Shown: positions 9,453 to 19,164, counted from the stretch's first letter. The stretch: DNA of 64,000 nt from Paraburkholderia monticola (GCF_001580545.1 NZ_LRBG01000035.1:310001-374000), one strand, 5' to 3'. A program made the numbers and translations. The notes: generated from the sequence alone by a model not told the origin.

Positions 9453-10316
9453 TTAAACCGAACTCGGCCGCCACTTCAGCAAACGATTCTCGACCGCGGT
9501 CAACAGATAGTCGGCGGCAAGCGCCACCACCGCCAGCACGATCATCGCCGCGAACACACCGGCTGCATTGAACGCGCCCTGCGCGGTGGAGATCAAGAGA
9601 CCGATGCCCTGCTTCGAGCCGAGAAACTCGCCGACCACCGCGCCGACCAGCGCGAAGCCGAAGCTCACGTGCAGGCTCGCGAGAATCCAGCTCAGCGCCG
9701 ACGGAATCACGACCGAGGTCGTGACCTGGCGGCGCGACGCGCCGAGAATCTGCGCATTCGCGATCATGTAGCGGTCCGCTTCGCGCACGCCCTGGAACGC
9801 ATTGGCGAACACCACGAAGAACACCATCACGACCGCGAGCGCGACTTTCGATGCCATGCCGAGCCCGAGCGCGATCACGAACACCGAGCCGAGCACGACG
9901 CGCGGGATCGAATTGGCGATCTTGATGTAGAGGCTGAACACGTCGGAGAGCAGCTTATTGCGGCCGAGCACGATGCCGCAGAAGATGCCGGCGACCGAAC
10001 CGATGATGAAGCCGAGGCCGGTCTCTTCGAGCGTGACCCATACCTGGGTGAGCAGCGGGCCTTGCGACGTGCCGTTGACGAACCAGTCCACGATCTGTTC
10101 GAAGATCGCACTGGGCATCGAGAAGAAGAACGGGTCGATCCACTTCAGGCGCGCCGACAGTTCCCAGCCGCCGAGCACGACCACCAGCACCAGAATGCGC
10201 AGCGAAATTACGAGGACCTGGCGCTGGCGGATTTTCTTCTGCGCGATACGCTCGACGTGTGCGAGCGACGCGGCATCGATGCCCGAAGGCATCATCTGTT
10301 GAGAGGGTGTAGACAT
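9453..10316 (-). CDS. ABC transporter permease (nitrate/sulfonate/taurine-type)
   Basis: 287 residues with about six membrane helices, beginning near residue 30 (VLVISLRILVLVVVLGGW). The inner-membrane permease signature (EAA loop) is EADRYMIANAQILGASRRQ, where the ATPase docks. It belongs to the BPD_transp_1 permeases that partner SsuA/NMT1-like binders. The start is placed at ATG 10316 (MSTPSQQ), since the upstream 16 codons run toward the ATPase gene and look non-coding. It is the last gene of the importer operon and is followed by a strong terminator. Confidence 0.93.
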   Translation of the reverse strand: MSTPSQQMMPSGIDAASLAHVERIAQKKIRQRQVLVISLRILVLVVVLGGWELSARLKWIDPFFFSMPSAIFEQIVDWFVNGTSQGPLLTQVWVTLEETGLGFIIGSVAGIFCGIVLGRNKLLSDVFSLYIKIANSIPRVVLGSVFVIALGLGMASKVALAVVMVFFVVFANAFQGVREADRYMIANAQILGASRRQVTTSVVIPSALSWILASLHVSFGFALVGAVVGEFLGSKQGIGLLISTAQGAFNAAGVFAAMIVLAVVALAADYLLTAVENRLLKWRPSSV

Positions 10317-10332
10317 GTTTGCCGTTCCTTGA

Positions 10333-11127
10333 TTAGCCGATCTGCACTTCTTCGCGCAGGTCATGCCAGATGTCGCGCGAAATTTCGATGAAACGCGAGT
10401 CGTAGCGGATCTCCGACGTGACGCGCGGTCGCGGCAGATCGATTTCGTAGACCTTCTTCAGCGTGGCCGGGCGCGCGGTCAACACGAACACGCGGTCGGC
10501 GAGCGCAATCGCTTCTTCGAGGTCGTGCGTGACGAACACGACCGAGCCGACGCCGCCCCACAGTTGCAGCAGTTCGTCCTGCATCAGCGTGCGGGTCTGC
10601 ATGTCGAGCGCCGAGAACGGCTCGTCCATCAGCAGGATTTCCGGCTTGTTGATGAAGGTCTGCGCAAGCGCGACGCGCTTGCGCATGCCGCCGGACAGTT
10701 GATGCGGATAGTGCTTGCCGAACTTGTCGAGGCCCACGCGGCGCAGCCATTCGTTCGCTTCGTCGTAGGCAGCCGATTTCGAGCGGCCGCGATAGAGCGG
10801 ACCCGCCGCGACGTTGTCGAGCACCGAGCGCCACGGAAACACCGCGTCGGCCTGGAACACGAAGCCGATACGCGGATCGATGCCGTCCACCGGCGCGCCC
10901 ATCACGCGCACTTCGCCGGTGGTCGGCTTCAGGAGGCCCGTGATCATGCTGAGCGTGGTGGACTTGCCGCAGCCGGTCGGGCCGACCACCGCGACGAATT
11001 CGCCGCGTGCCACCGACATGCTGAAGTCGCGCAATGCAATCGTGGCCTTGCCGTCCGGGGAAATGAAACGGCACGACACGTTGCGCATTTCGATCGCTGG
11101 CGTCTCGCGTGACAGAGGTTGATTCAT
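10333..11127 (-). CDS. ABC transporter ATP-binding protein
   Basis: 264 residues with the full nucleotide-binding set: Walker A GPTGCGKST near residue 50, Q-loop VFQADAV, signature LSGGMRKR, Walker B ILLMDEPFSALD, and the switch histidine in VTHDLEEA. It powers the adjacent permease and is of the SsuB/TauB type. The gene sits between the solute binder (39-bp gap) and the permease (16-bp gap) in one operon. Confidence 0.95.
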   Translation of the reverse strand: MNQPLSRETPAIEMRNVSCRFISPDGKATIALRDFSMSVARGEFVAVVGPTGCGKSTTLSMITGLLKPTTGEVRVMGAPVDGIDPRIGFVFQADAVFPWRSVLDNVAAGPLYRGRSKSAAYDEANEWLRRVGLDKFGKHYPHQLSGGMRKRVALAQTFINKPEILLMDEPFSALDMQTRTLMQDELLQLWGGVGSVVFVTHDLEEAIALADRVFVLTARPATLKKVYEIDLPRPRVTSEIRYDSRFIEISRDIWHDLREEVQIG

Positions 11128-11166
11128 CGGCGGGTGCCTCGCAGTTCTGTGAATATAAAAATGGCG

Positions 11167-12186
11167 TTACTTCGACGCGGTCTTGACCGGCGCCGACACG
11201 TAGTCGTTGGTGTAGGTCTTGGCGAGATCGATGTGCTTGCCCTTCACCGACGGATTGAACGCGGAGAGCACCTTTAGCACCGTATCCGGGCCGTCGGCGG
11301 GCATCTTGCCGTCCTTCGTGAACATCGGCAGCGAAGCCTTCAACGCGCTCACGTACAGGTCCTTGTTGTTGCCGTAGTAATCCTTGGGCATCTGCGCGGC
11401 GATGTCCTCGGCGCTATGCGTCGAGATGAAGTTCAGCGTCTTCGCGAAGGCATGCGAGAGCTTCGCGGCCTCGTCCTTGTGCGATTCGGCCCACGCGCGC
11501 TGCACGTAGAAGCTCGAAGCGGGGTAGGTGCCGCCGAGCGCCGCGCGCGTGCCGTCGACGTTGCGCATGTCGACCAGCACCTTCGCGTCGCCGGTCTTCA
11601 GCAGTTGCGAGACGGTCGGCTCCGTGGTCATGCCCGCGTCGATGCGGCCTTGCTTGACCGCCGCGATGAAGCTGTTGTCCGCGCCGACCGGCAACATCGT
11701 GTATTGCGTCGACGGCACACCCGCGCGCTGCGCGAGGTACTGCGTGAGGAAGCTGGTCGACGAACCGAGGCCGGTCACGCCGAGCGTCTTGCCTTTGACG
11801 TCGGCCATGCTCTTCAGCGAATCGGCCGCCTTGGTCGAGACCATTTCGACTTCGCCCGGCACCTGGCCGAATACGACGAGCGCCTGCACTTCCTTGCCTT
11901 TGCTCTGCAGATCGATCGTGTGGTCGTAGAAGCCGACCACGCCTTGCACCGCGCCCGCGAGCAGTTCGTTCTCCGCATCGACACCGGCCGGCTGCGAGAG
12001 GATCTCCACGTCGAGGCCTTCATCCTTGAAGTAGCCGAGCTGCTCGGTGAGCTTGGCCGGCAGATAGATGATCTTGGTGGCGCCGCCGACCATGATCGTG
12101 ATCTTCTCGGCGTGGGCGCCGGCCGAAGCGGCGGCAAGGGCAAACGCAACTCCTGATACGGCGGCAATCTGGCGCAAGGTACGCAT
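11167..12186 (-). CDS. ABC transporter solute-binding protein (NMT1/SsuA-like)
   Basis: 339 residues. A Sec signal peptide ends near residue 26 (AGAHA), then the NMT1-like start KITIMVGGATKIIYLPAKLTEQLGYFKDEGLDVEI. It captures a small organic solute in the periplasm for the ATPase/permease pair downstream. It is strikingly similar to the second binder at 14646-15686; blocks such as GKTLGVTGLGSSTSFLTQY and KVLVDMRNVDGTRAALGG are identical or nearly so. The ligand cannot be read from sequence; the family covers sulfonates, pyrimidine precursors and aromatic acids. It is transcribed divergently from the two-component genes. Confidence 0.93.
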   Translation of the reverse strand: MRTLRQIAAVSGVAFALAAASAGAHAEKITIMVGGATKIIYLPAKLTEQLGYFKDEGLDVEILSQPAGVDAENELLAGAVQGVVGFYDHTIDLQSKGKEVQALVVFGQVPGEVEMVSTKAADSLKSMADVKGKTLGVTGLGSSTSFLTQYLAQRAGVPSTQYTMLPVGADNSFIAAVKQGRIDAGMTTEPTVSQLLKTGDAKVLVDMRNVDGTRAALGGTYPASSFYVQRAWAESHKDEAAKLSHAFAKTLNFISTHSAEDIAAQMPKDYYGNNKDLYVSALKASLPMFTKDGKMPADGPDTVLKVLSAFNPSVKGKHIDLAKTYTNDYVSAPVKTASK

Positions 12187-12453
12187 GAGGCAGTCTCCTT
12201 AGGTGGATCGCCGCGATCGTGGCGTGCGGCGTTTTTCTGGGTGAATGGCGGCGATTATAGAAACGCGAAACCTTCTGGCAGCTTTCGGGGTTTGGCGTAA
12301 AACATGGGTGTTAACCCGAGAATGGGCCGACAGTGCGAGGCAGTCGCCGCCGCGCACGCGGCGGCCCCGTACCTCTGTGGCAAATCACGCAGCACGCGCG
12401 CAACCCTCTTGTTTTAAGGCACAATCGACGGCCTGACTTTTGCCGTTGCCGCC

Positions 12454-13131
12454 ATGAAGCTGCTGCTGATCGAAGACAATCCCACGCTTGCGCACTGGCT
12501 CGCGAAGATGCTGGAGCAGGAAGCGTTCGCGCTCGACGCCGTGCAGGACGGCGACGAAGCCGACCGTCTGCTGCGCACCAATCACTACGACGTGATCCTG
12601 CTCGACCTGAATCTGCCCAAGCTGTCGGGCAAGAACGTGCTGCGCCGGCTGCGTCAGCGTGGCGATGCCACGCCGGTGCTGATCCTCACCGCGAGCGGCT
12701 CGATCGACGAAAAGGTCGAACTGCTCGGCGCCGGTGCCGACGACTATCTGGTGAAGCCGTTCGAAGTGCGCGAGCTGATCGCGCGCATCAAGGTGGCGAT
12801 TCGCCGGCAGTCGCCATCGAAGGCGAGCGAGGTGGTGTGCGGCGATCTGTCGTTCGACATCGACACGCGCCAGTTCACGCTGAAGGGCGCGCCGCTGAAC
12901 GTGACGCCACGCGAGCGCTCGGTGCTCGAAGCGCTGATCCTGCGCCTCGGCAAGACGGTGACGAAGCCCGCGCTCGTCGATGCGATCTTCACGCTGGCGG
13001 ACGAGCCGAGCGAAGACGCCGTCGAGATCTACATCTCGCGTCTGCGCAAGAAGCTCGACGGCAGCTCGGCCGCGATCGTCACGCTGCGCGGTCTCGGCTA
13101 TCTGCTGCGCAAGCGCGAAGACGACCAGTAA
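12454..13131 (+). CDS. OmpR-family response regulator (TctD/QseB-like)
   Basis: 225 residues: receiver domain 1-115 (acidic E7/D8, phospho-acceptor D51 in LLDLNLPKLSG, K101 in VKPFE), then an OmpR-type winged helix (LNVTPRERSVLEALILRLGKTVTKPALVDAIF...YISRLRKKL...LRGLGYLL). It is a DNA-binding partner of the kinase that starts 2 bp after its stop. It faces the ABC importer operon across a 267-bp divergent spacer, so that operon is the likely target. Confidence 0.95.
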   Translation: MKLLLIEDNPTLAHWLAKMLEQEAFALDAVQDGDEADRLLRTNHYDVILLDLNLPKLSGKNVLRRLRQRGDATPVLILTASGSIDEKVELLGAGADDYLVKPFEVRELIARIKVAIRRQSPSKASEVVCGDLSFDIDTRQFTLKGAPLNVTPRERSVLEALILRLGKTVTKPALVDAIFTLADEPSEDAVEIYISRLRKKLDGSSAAIVTLRGLGYLLRKREDDQ

Positions 13132-13133
13132 CG

Positions 13134-14519
13134 ATGGCCAATAGCCTGCGCATACGCCTGCTATGGTGGCTGCTCGTGCCGCTCGCGCTTTATGTGTTCG
13201 TGACCGGCAAGACCGAGTACGACAACGCGCGGCGCACCGCGAATCTCGTGCAGGACAATCAGCTGGTCGCGTCGGCGCGCATGATCGCGGGCGAGGTCGA
13301 ATGGCGGGACGGTTTTCTGCGTGTCGATGTGCCGCCCGCCTCGCTCGAGATCTTCGCTTCGCCGTACCGCGATCAGGTGTTCTACAGCGTGCGCGCCGAC
13401 GATGGGCGGCTGCTCGCGGGCACGCCCGATTTCCCGCCGCGCCCGGCGCTGGCGCCCGACGTGCCCGACTCGTACTACACGGAGCTGCACGGCCAGCAGG
13501 TGCGCGCGGCCGACATCGTGCGGCTCATGTACGACAACGGCGCGACGCGTCCGGTGCGCGTGACGGTCGGCAAGACCGTGCGCTCGCGCGACGCGATGAC
13601 CCAGCAGCTATGGCGCCCGCAACTGGTGCGCCAGCTCGAAATGATCGCGCTGGCGGTCGCACTCGTTTGCATCGGACTGACGTTCGAATTGCGGCCTTTG
13701 ATGAAGGTGAAAGACGAGGTGGCCGACCGCGATCCGATGCAGCTAGAACCGATTCGCGTCGAACGTCTGCACTCGGAATTGCGGCCCATCGTCGATGCGA
13801 TCAATCAGTGCATTGCGCGGCTCGGCCTGCAGGTGGCCGCGCAGCGCCGCTTCATTGCCGACGCCGCGCATCAATTGCGCACGCCGCTGACCTTGCTCGG
13901 CACGCAACTGCAATTCGCGCGGCAGCAGGAAGGCCTCAATCCCGCACTCGACGAAGCGCTCGCCGCGATGCATCGAAGCAATCGCTCGATGGTCGGTCTC
14001 ACCAACAAGCTGCTGTTGCTCGCCCAGGCCGAGGCCGCCGACAACTCTCAGCTCGCGATGGAAAGCGTCGATCTGGTGCCGCTCGCGATGGAGGTCGTCG
14101 AAGATCTCGCGTTGCTCGCGCAGGCGCGTGAAATCGATCTGGGCGCGGAATTGCATGGCGCGGCGCCGGTGCTCGGACATCGCGGCCTGTTGCAGGCACT
14201 GATCGCGAACCTCGCCGAGAACGCGATTCGCTATACGGGTGGAGGGGGGCATGTGACGGTTGCCGTCAGTGCAGATCCGGGAGCGAATACCGTTACCGTC
14301 AGCGTGACCGACAACGGCCCCGGCATTCCGGCCGAGTCACGCAGCCGCGTGTTCGAGCCGTTCTTTCGCGCGTCGACGGATACCGAGGGCACCGGACTCG
14401 GCCTTGCGATCGTCCGCGAGATTTCAGACGCGCATCACGGCGACATCACGCTGAAGGCGGGCGAGGGCGGCAAGGGCGTGCATATCGCCGTGACGTTTCC
14501 GCGCGCGGCCCCGAAGTGA
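13134..14519 (+). CDS. TctE-like sensor histidine kinase
   Basis: 461 residues. Membrane helix one is at about 8-24 (LLWWLLVPLALYVFV). The periplasmic two-component-sensor N-terminal domain spans about 25-165 (ARRTANLVQDNQLVASARMIAGEVEWRDG), and membrane helix two about 168-186. The dimerisation/phospho-acceptor box is FIADAAHQLRTPL (H246), followed by the N box (NLAENAIRYT), G1 (DNGPGIP) and G2 (GTGLGLAI). The start is set by coupling to the regulator. In the tricarboxylate system a periplasmic binder talks to such kinases, which makes the adjacent binder genes suggestive. Confidence 0.95.
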   Translation: MANSLRIRLLWWLLVPLALYVFVTGKTEYDNARRTANLVQDNQLVASARMIAGEVEWRDGFLRVDVPPASLEIFASPYRDQVFYSVRADDGRLLAGTPDFPPRPALAPDVPDSYYTELHGQQVRAADIVRLMYDNGATRPVRVTVGKTVRSRDAMTQQLWRPQLVRQLEMIALAVALVCIGLTFELRPLMKVKDEVADRDPMQLEPIRVERLHSELRPIVDAINQCIARLGLQVAAQRRFIADAAHQLRTPLTLLGTQLQFARQQEGLNPALDEALAAMHRSNRSMVGLTNKLLLLAQAEAADNSQLAMESVDLVPLAMEVVEDLALLAQAREIDLGAELHGAAPVLGHRGLLQALIANLAENAIRYTGGGGHVTVAVSADPGANTVTVSVTDNGPGIPAESRSRVFEPFFRASTDTEGTGLGLAIVREISDAHHGDITLKAGEGGKGVHIAVTFPRAAPK

Positions 14520-14645
14520 TCGGGATAAACCCGAGGTTCGCGCCACACAGGCCTGCTTGAAAGCGTCGGGAAGGATTCGCCCCTTCAGAATCACGGGCAG
14601 GCGACCCGTGTGGCGCCCAGACGCAAGATAACGGAGACATCCGCA

Positions 14646-15686
14646 ATGAAGCTTTCCTCGACGCGTTTCTCGCGCGCGGCCTATGCCGCCGTCGCGGCGT
14701 CGCTCGCGTTGTGCGCGCTCGCAAGACTCGCGACGCCCGCGCAAGCCGCCGCGCCGGAGAAACTCGCGATCATGGTGGGCGGCATCAACAAGCTCATTTA
14801 TCTGCCGGCGCGTCTGGCCGAACAGCTCGGCTATTTCCAGGCGGAAGGGCTCGACGTCGAACTGCTGTCGCAACCGACCGGCATCGACGGTGAAAACGAA
14901 ATGCTCGCGGGCGCGGTGCAGGGCGTGGTCGGTTTCTACGATCACACGATCGATCTGCAGACGCGCGGCACGGAAGTGAAGACGATCGTCGTGTTCAGCC
15001 AGGTGCCCGGCGAAGTGCAACTGGTCGCGACGCAATCGGCCGATTCGATCCAGAGCATGGCCGACGTGCGCGGCAAAACGCTCGGTGTGACCGGGCTCGG
15101 ATCGTCGACGAGTTTTCTGACGCAATACCTCGCGCAGCGCGCGGGCGTGCCGCCCCACCAGTACACGCTGCTGCCGGTCGGCGCCGACACCAGTTTCATC
15201 GCGGCCATGCGGCAAGGGCGCATTCACGCGGGTATGACGACCGAGCCGACCGTCACGCAACTATTGAAGGCGGGCGACGCCAAAGTACTCGTCGACATGC
15301 GCAATGTCGACGGCACGCGCGCCGCGCTCGGCGGCACCTATCCGGCGTCGAGCCTCTACGTGCAAAGCACATGGCTCGACGCGCATCCCGACGAAGCCGC
15401 GAAACTCGCGCGCGCATTCGTGAAGACGCTGCGCTACATGCATACCCACAGCGCGGAACAGATCGCCGCGCAGATGCCGAAAGAAGACATCGGCGGCGAC
15501 AGGGCGTTGTATATCAGCGCGCTGCAGGCCTCGTTGCCGATGTACACCGTGGACGGCAAGATGCCCGCCGACGGTCCGCAGACGGTGCTGAAGGTACTGT
15601 CGAGTTTCAATCCGGCGGTGAAGGGGCGGCATATCGATCTGTCGCGTACGTTCACCAATCAGTTCGTCAATGACGTGAAGCCTTGA
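14646..15686 (+). CDS. Second NMT1-like solute-binding protein, no transporter partner
   Basis: 346 residues from ATG 14646: signal peptide MKLSSTRFSRAAYAAVAASL to about residue 35 (PAQAA), then EKLAIMVGGINKLIYLPARLAEQLGYFQAEGLDVEL. By eye it is highly similar along its length to the binder at 11167-12186. It lies between two sensor kinase genes rather than beside a permease or ATPase, so it either shares the neighbouring importer or works as a periplasmic ligand-sensing subunit for the kinases. A spacer of 126 bp separates it from the upstream kinase. Confidence 0.93.
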   Translation: MKLSSTRFSRAAYAAVAASLALCALARLATPAQAAAPEKLAIMVGGINKLIYLPARLAEQLGYFQAEGLDVELLSQPTGIDGENEMLAGAVQGVVGFYDHTIDLQTRGTEVKTIVVFSQVPGEVQLVATQSADSIQSMADVRGKTLGVTGLGSSTSFLTQYLAQRAGVPPHQYTLLPVGADTSFIAAMRQGRIHAGMTTEPTVTQLLKAGDAKVLVDMRNVDGTRAALGGTYPASSLYVQSTWLDAHPDEAAKLARAFVKTLRYMHTHSAEQIAAQMPKEDIGGDRALYISALQASLPMYTVDGKMPADGPQTVLKVLSSFNPAVKGRHIDLSRTFTNQFVNDVKP

Positions 15687-15736
15687 AAGCGGGCTGACCG
15701 CGCGGGTTGCTTCGGGCACCAAAGGATCGACATATC

Positions 15737-17119
15737 GTGTTTTCAGGCAGTTTGCGCGGACGCTTGTTGTGGTGGCTGCTGTTGCCGCTGGCCGCATTCG
15801 TCTCCATTTCGGTCGTCATTTCATATCGCTTCTCGCAGACCACCGCGGACCTGGTTCAGGACAATGCGCTGCTGTCGTCGATGCGCATCATCGGCGAGGA
15901 TATCGACTGGGACAACGGCTCGGTGTCGATCCAGATTCCGCCGGCCGCGCTCGAGCTGTTCGAATCGCCGGAGCAGGACACCGTTTTCTATCGCGTCGAG
16001 GCAAGCGGCCATCGTCTGCTCGCGGGCAGCCCCGACTTGCCCTTGCCGCCGCATGTGAGCGACAGTCCCACGCTTTATTCCACGCATTTCGCCGACGGCC
16101 AGGCCGCGCGCGCGGTCGCCTACGTCCGGCAGCTCTACGATTCGGGACGCACCGAGGAAGTGATCGTCGCGGTCGCGAAGACGGAAGGCTCGCGCGATGC
16201 GATGGTGTGGCGGTTGCTGCGGCCGCAATTGTCCGGCGAAGTACTGACGCTGGTACTGGCGATGGTGTTCGTCTACCTCGGACTGACCTTCGAACTGCTG
16301 CCGCTGATGAAGGTGAAGGACGACGTCGCCGATCGCAATGCGTCGCAGCTCGAACCGATTCGCGTCGCGCGTCTGCATGTCGAACTGAGGCCGATCGTCG
16401 AGGCGATCAACCAGTGCATCGCGCGAATGGGCCAACAGGCCGCGACGCAGCGGCAATTCATCTCCGATGCCGCGCATCAGTTGCGCACGCCGCTCGCGCT
16501 GCTGGTCGCCCAGATCCAGTTCGCGCGGCAACGCGATAACCGCGATGCCCCGCTTGCCGAAGCGCTCGCGGGCATGCACAAGAGCAGCCGCAAGCTGACC
16601 ACGCTGACCAACAAGTTGTTGCTGCTGGCCCAGGCCGAGTCGGCCGCGCCCGCCAATGCGCGCGAGCGGATCGATCTGGGCGCGCTGATCGCGGGCGTGC
16701 TCGAGGAACTGATCGCGTTTGCGCAGTCGCGGGAAATCGATCTGGGCGCGGAACTGGAAGATGGCTTGTACGTGAACGGCGACGAAGCCTTGACGGCGGC
16801 GCTCGTGACCAATCTGGTCGACAACGCGTTGCGATATACGCAGCCAGGCGGTCACGTCACCGTGCAAACGCGGCGTCGCGACGGCATGGCGATCGTGCGC
16901 GTGATCGACAACGGACCCGGCATCAAGGCCGAAGCACGCGAACGGGTGTTCGAGCGCTTCTATCGCGCGTCGAGTCATGCCGAAGGGACGGGACTCGGCT
17001 TGCCGATCGTACGCGAGATCGCGCAACGCCAGGGCGGCAGCGTGACGCTCGAATCGAATCAGGGCGGTGCGGGCCTCGTCGCGACCGTCGAGATGCGCCT
17101 ATGGATGGGCGCGACCTGA
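15737..17119 (+). CDS. Second TctE-like sensor histidine kinase
   Basis: 460 residues. The GTG at 15737 is preceded by AAAGGA; a TTG at 15707 is possible but lacks a site. Layout matches the kinase at 13134-14519: LLWWLLLPLAAFVSISVV helix, periplasmic sensor (TTADLVQDNALLSSMRIIGEDIDWDNG), second helix, phospho-acceptor FISDAAHQLRTPL, N box NLVDNALRYT, DNGPGIK and GTGLGLPI. The two kinases are clear paralogues. The most divergent part by eye is the periplasmic domain, as expected if they sense different ligands or binders. Its regulator gene follows 33 bp downstream. Confidence 0.93.
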   Translation: MFSGSLRGRLLWWLLLPLAAFVSISVVISYRFSQTTADLVQDNALLSSMRIIGEDIDWDNGSVSIQIPPAALELFESPEQDTVFYRVEASGHRLLAGSPDLPLPPHVSDSPTLYSTHFADGQAARAVAYVRQLYDSGRTEEVIVAVAKTEGSRDAMVWRLLRPQLSGEVLTLVLAMVFVYLGLTFELLPLMKVKDDVADRNASQLEPIRVARLHVELRPIVEAINQCIARMGQQAATQRQFISDAAHQLRTPLALLVAQIQFARQRDNRDAPLAEALAGMHKSSRKLTTLTNKLLLLAQAESAAPANARERIDLGALIAGVLEELIAFAQSREIDLGAELEDGLYVNGDEALTAALVTNLVDNALRYTQPGGHVTVQTRRRDGMAIVRVIDNGPGIKAEARERVFERFYRASSHAEGTGLGLPIVREIAQRQGGSVTLESNQGGAGLVATVEMRLWMGAT

Positions 17120-17152
17120 CGCCATGCGCGACTCGCAAACGGGAGGAGACCG

Positions 17153-17848
17153 ATGAAACTGTTGCTCGTGGAAGACGATGCGGACCTCGCGCGTTGGGTG
17201 ATGAACCTGATGCAGGTCGAACAATTCGCGATTGACTGGGCGCAGAACGGCGAATGCGCACAGACGCTGCTCGGTCTGCAGTGTTATGACGCGGTGCTGC
17301 TGGATATGCGCCTGCCCGGCATCGGCGGCAAGGAGGTGCTCGCGAGGTTGCGCCGCAAGCGCGATAACGTGCCGGTGCTGATGCTGACCGCAAACGGCTC
17401 GACCGACGACAAGGTGGCGTGCTTTTCCGCGGGCGCCGACGACTATGTCGTCAAGCCCTTCGATGCGCGTGAACTGGTGGCGCGCATCAAGGCGCTGATT
17501 CGCCGTCAGGCTGCCGGCGACAAAGGCCAGTCGACCGAATGCGGCAATCTGCGTTACCTGTTCGATTCGCGCGAATTCGTGCTGCAGGACGAACGCTTGC
17601 CGCTGCGCCGCCGCGAACATGCGATCCTCGAAGCGCTGATACTGAAGCAAGGCAAGACCGTTTCGAAAGCCACGCTGATGGACAAGATCTTCACGCTCGA
17701 CGAGGAACCGAGCGCCGATGCGATCGATATCTATATCCACCGGTTGCGCAAGCATCTCGCGGCATCTACTGCGAAGATCATGACGCTGCGCGGGCTCGGA
17801 TACATTCTGCGCGAAGAAGAACCGCGCGAAGCATTTGCCACGAGCTGA
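17153..17848 (+). CDS. Second OmpR-family response regulator
   Basis: 231 residues, with the same domain plan as the regulator at 12454: D51 in LLDMRLPGIGG, K in VVKPFDARELVARI, and a winged helix (LRRREHAILEALILKQGKTVSKATLMDKIFTLDEEPSADAIDIYIHRLRKHL). GGGAGGAGACCG supplies the ribosome site before the ATG. It ends the RR-HK-binder-HK-RR array and is followed by the porin gene, which it might control. Confidence 0.94.
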   Translation: MKLLLVEDDADLARWVMNLMQVEQFAIDWAQNGECAQTLLGLQCYDAVLLDMRLPGIGGKEVLARLRRKRDNVPVLMLTANGSTDDKVACFSAGADDYVVKPFDARELVARIKALIRRQAAGDKGQSTECGNLRYLFDSREFVLQDERLPLRRREHAILEALILKQGKTVSKATLMDKIFTLDEEPSADAIDIYIHRLRKHLAASTAKIMTLRGLGYILREEEPREAFATS

Positions 17849-18036
17849 TATGACAGCGCGATAAAAACGCAGATCATCGACTCGTCTTCGGTTGTCAATA
17901 GCACGCTGTTCTAGTGTTTTCACCGACTTCCACCGCTCTTTCGCGAAAGAGGCGTGAAGGGTTGCTCTGACTATTCTTGGCTTCGCTTTGCAAGCCGATG
18001 TCGGATCAATTCAACACAGAAAGAGCGGAGGAGAAG

Positions 18037-19164
18037 ATGGGAACAAAGACCAGGTCGTTGCTGGTGGCGGGCGGTAGTGCTTTGGCGATGAGCGGCGTTC
18101 ACGCGCAGTCGAGCGTGCAGCTGTATGGCTTGATGGATCTGAGCGCGGTGACGTATCAGACCAATGCGAACGCGAACGGCAAGCACGTCATTTCGATGGG
18201 TATCGACGGCGAGCCGTGGTTCAGCGGCAGCCGCTTCGGCATGAAGGGCGCGGAAGATCTCGGCGGCGGGCTGAGAGCGATCTTCCGCCTCGAAGCGGAA
18301 TACCGCGTGAGCGACGGCGCGATGGAAGACCCGGGTCAGATCTTCGACCGCGACGCCTGGGTCGGCTTCGAAAGCGACACGTTCGGCAAGGTCACGGCCG
18401 GCTTCCAGAACACCGTGGCGCGCGACGCCGCCGCCATCTACGGCGACCCGTACGGCAGCGCCGCCTTGACCACCGAAGAAGGCGGCTGGACCAACGCCAA
18501 TAACTTCAAGCAACTGATTTTCTACGCGGGCAGCGCAACCGGCACGCGTTATGAAAACGGCGTGGTATGGAAAAAGCTCTTTGACAGCGGTGTATTCGCC
18601 GCGGCGGGGTATGCATTCGGCAATCACACGAGCTTCGGCACCGACGCGACCTACACCGGCGCGCTCGGCTATAACGGCGGTCCGTTCAGCGTGTCCGCGT
18701 TCTACAACCACGTCAACAACAACGGCTTCACGAATCAGGCCTATTCGATCGGCGGCAACTACCGGTTCAACATCGTTCGTCTGAACGCGGGTTATTTTCA
18801 CTACTCCGGCGATCAGGGCGCGTTGGGTCAACGTCACGACAATGCATGGACCGTCTCAGTCAAACTGGCGCCGAAGGGGCCGTTCGACTATGCGATCGGC
18901 TACCAGCAGATGCATGCCTCGAACGCGGCGTTCGACGACAGCGGCGGCACCGCCAATGCGAACCTCGGCTTCAATCCCGACACCGGCACGGCCAGCGGCT
19001 ACAAGGAAACCTTGTACGCGTCGATGTTCTACCACCTGTCGAAGCGCACCGAGCTGTACGTGGCCGGCGATTACATGAAGCTGCACGACGGCTACGTCGT
19101 CGCGACGACGCATGGCGCGCGGAACCAGCTGGAATTGACCACGGGTATTCGCACGCGGTTCTGA
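18037..19164 (+). CDS. Gram-negative porin (type 4, trimeric 16-strand)
   Basis: 375 residues from ATG 18037 with GGAGGAGAAG upstream. The signal peptide ends ...SGVHA before QSSVQLYG, then the hallmark start SSVQLYGLMDLSAVTY. Alternating aromatic strands follow, with SRFGMKGAEDLGGGLRAIFRLE and a loop-3-like DRDAWVGFESDTFGKVTAGFQ, and a C-terminal phenylalanine (ELTTGIRTRF) for outer-membrane assembly. It is a general or solute-specific diffusion channel. The longer reading from 17977 adds non-signal sequence and is rejected. Confidence 0.95.
   Translation: MGTKTRSLLVAGGSALAMSGVHAQSSVQLYGLMDLSAVTYQTNANANGKHVISMGIDGEPWFSGSRFGMKGAEDLGGGLRAIFRLEAEYRVSDGAMEDPGQIFDRDAWVGFESDTFGKVTAGFQNTVARDAAAIYGDPYGSAALTTEEGGWTNANNFKQLIFYAGSATGTRYENGVVWKKLFDSGVFAAAGYAFGNHTSFGTDATYTGALGYNGGPFSVSAFYNHVNNNGFTNQAYSIGGNYRFNIVRLNAGYFHYSGDQGALGQRHDNAWTVSVKLAPKGPFDYAIGYQQMHASNAAFDDSGGTANANLGFNPDTGTASGYKETLYASMFYHLSKRTELYVAGDYMKLHDGYVVATTHGARNQLELTTGIRTRF

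Noticed and set aside
12333..13133. Upstream extension of the first histidine kinase frame
   Set aside because: It overlaps the response regulator completely and is non-homologous; the kinase starts 2 bp after the regulator stop.
18037..19164. Longer porin start at 17977
   Set aside because: It would place charged residues before the signal peptide; the ATG at 18037 has a strong ribosome site and a normal signal sequence.
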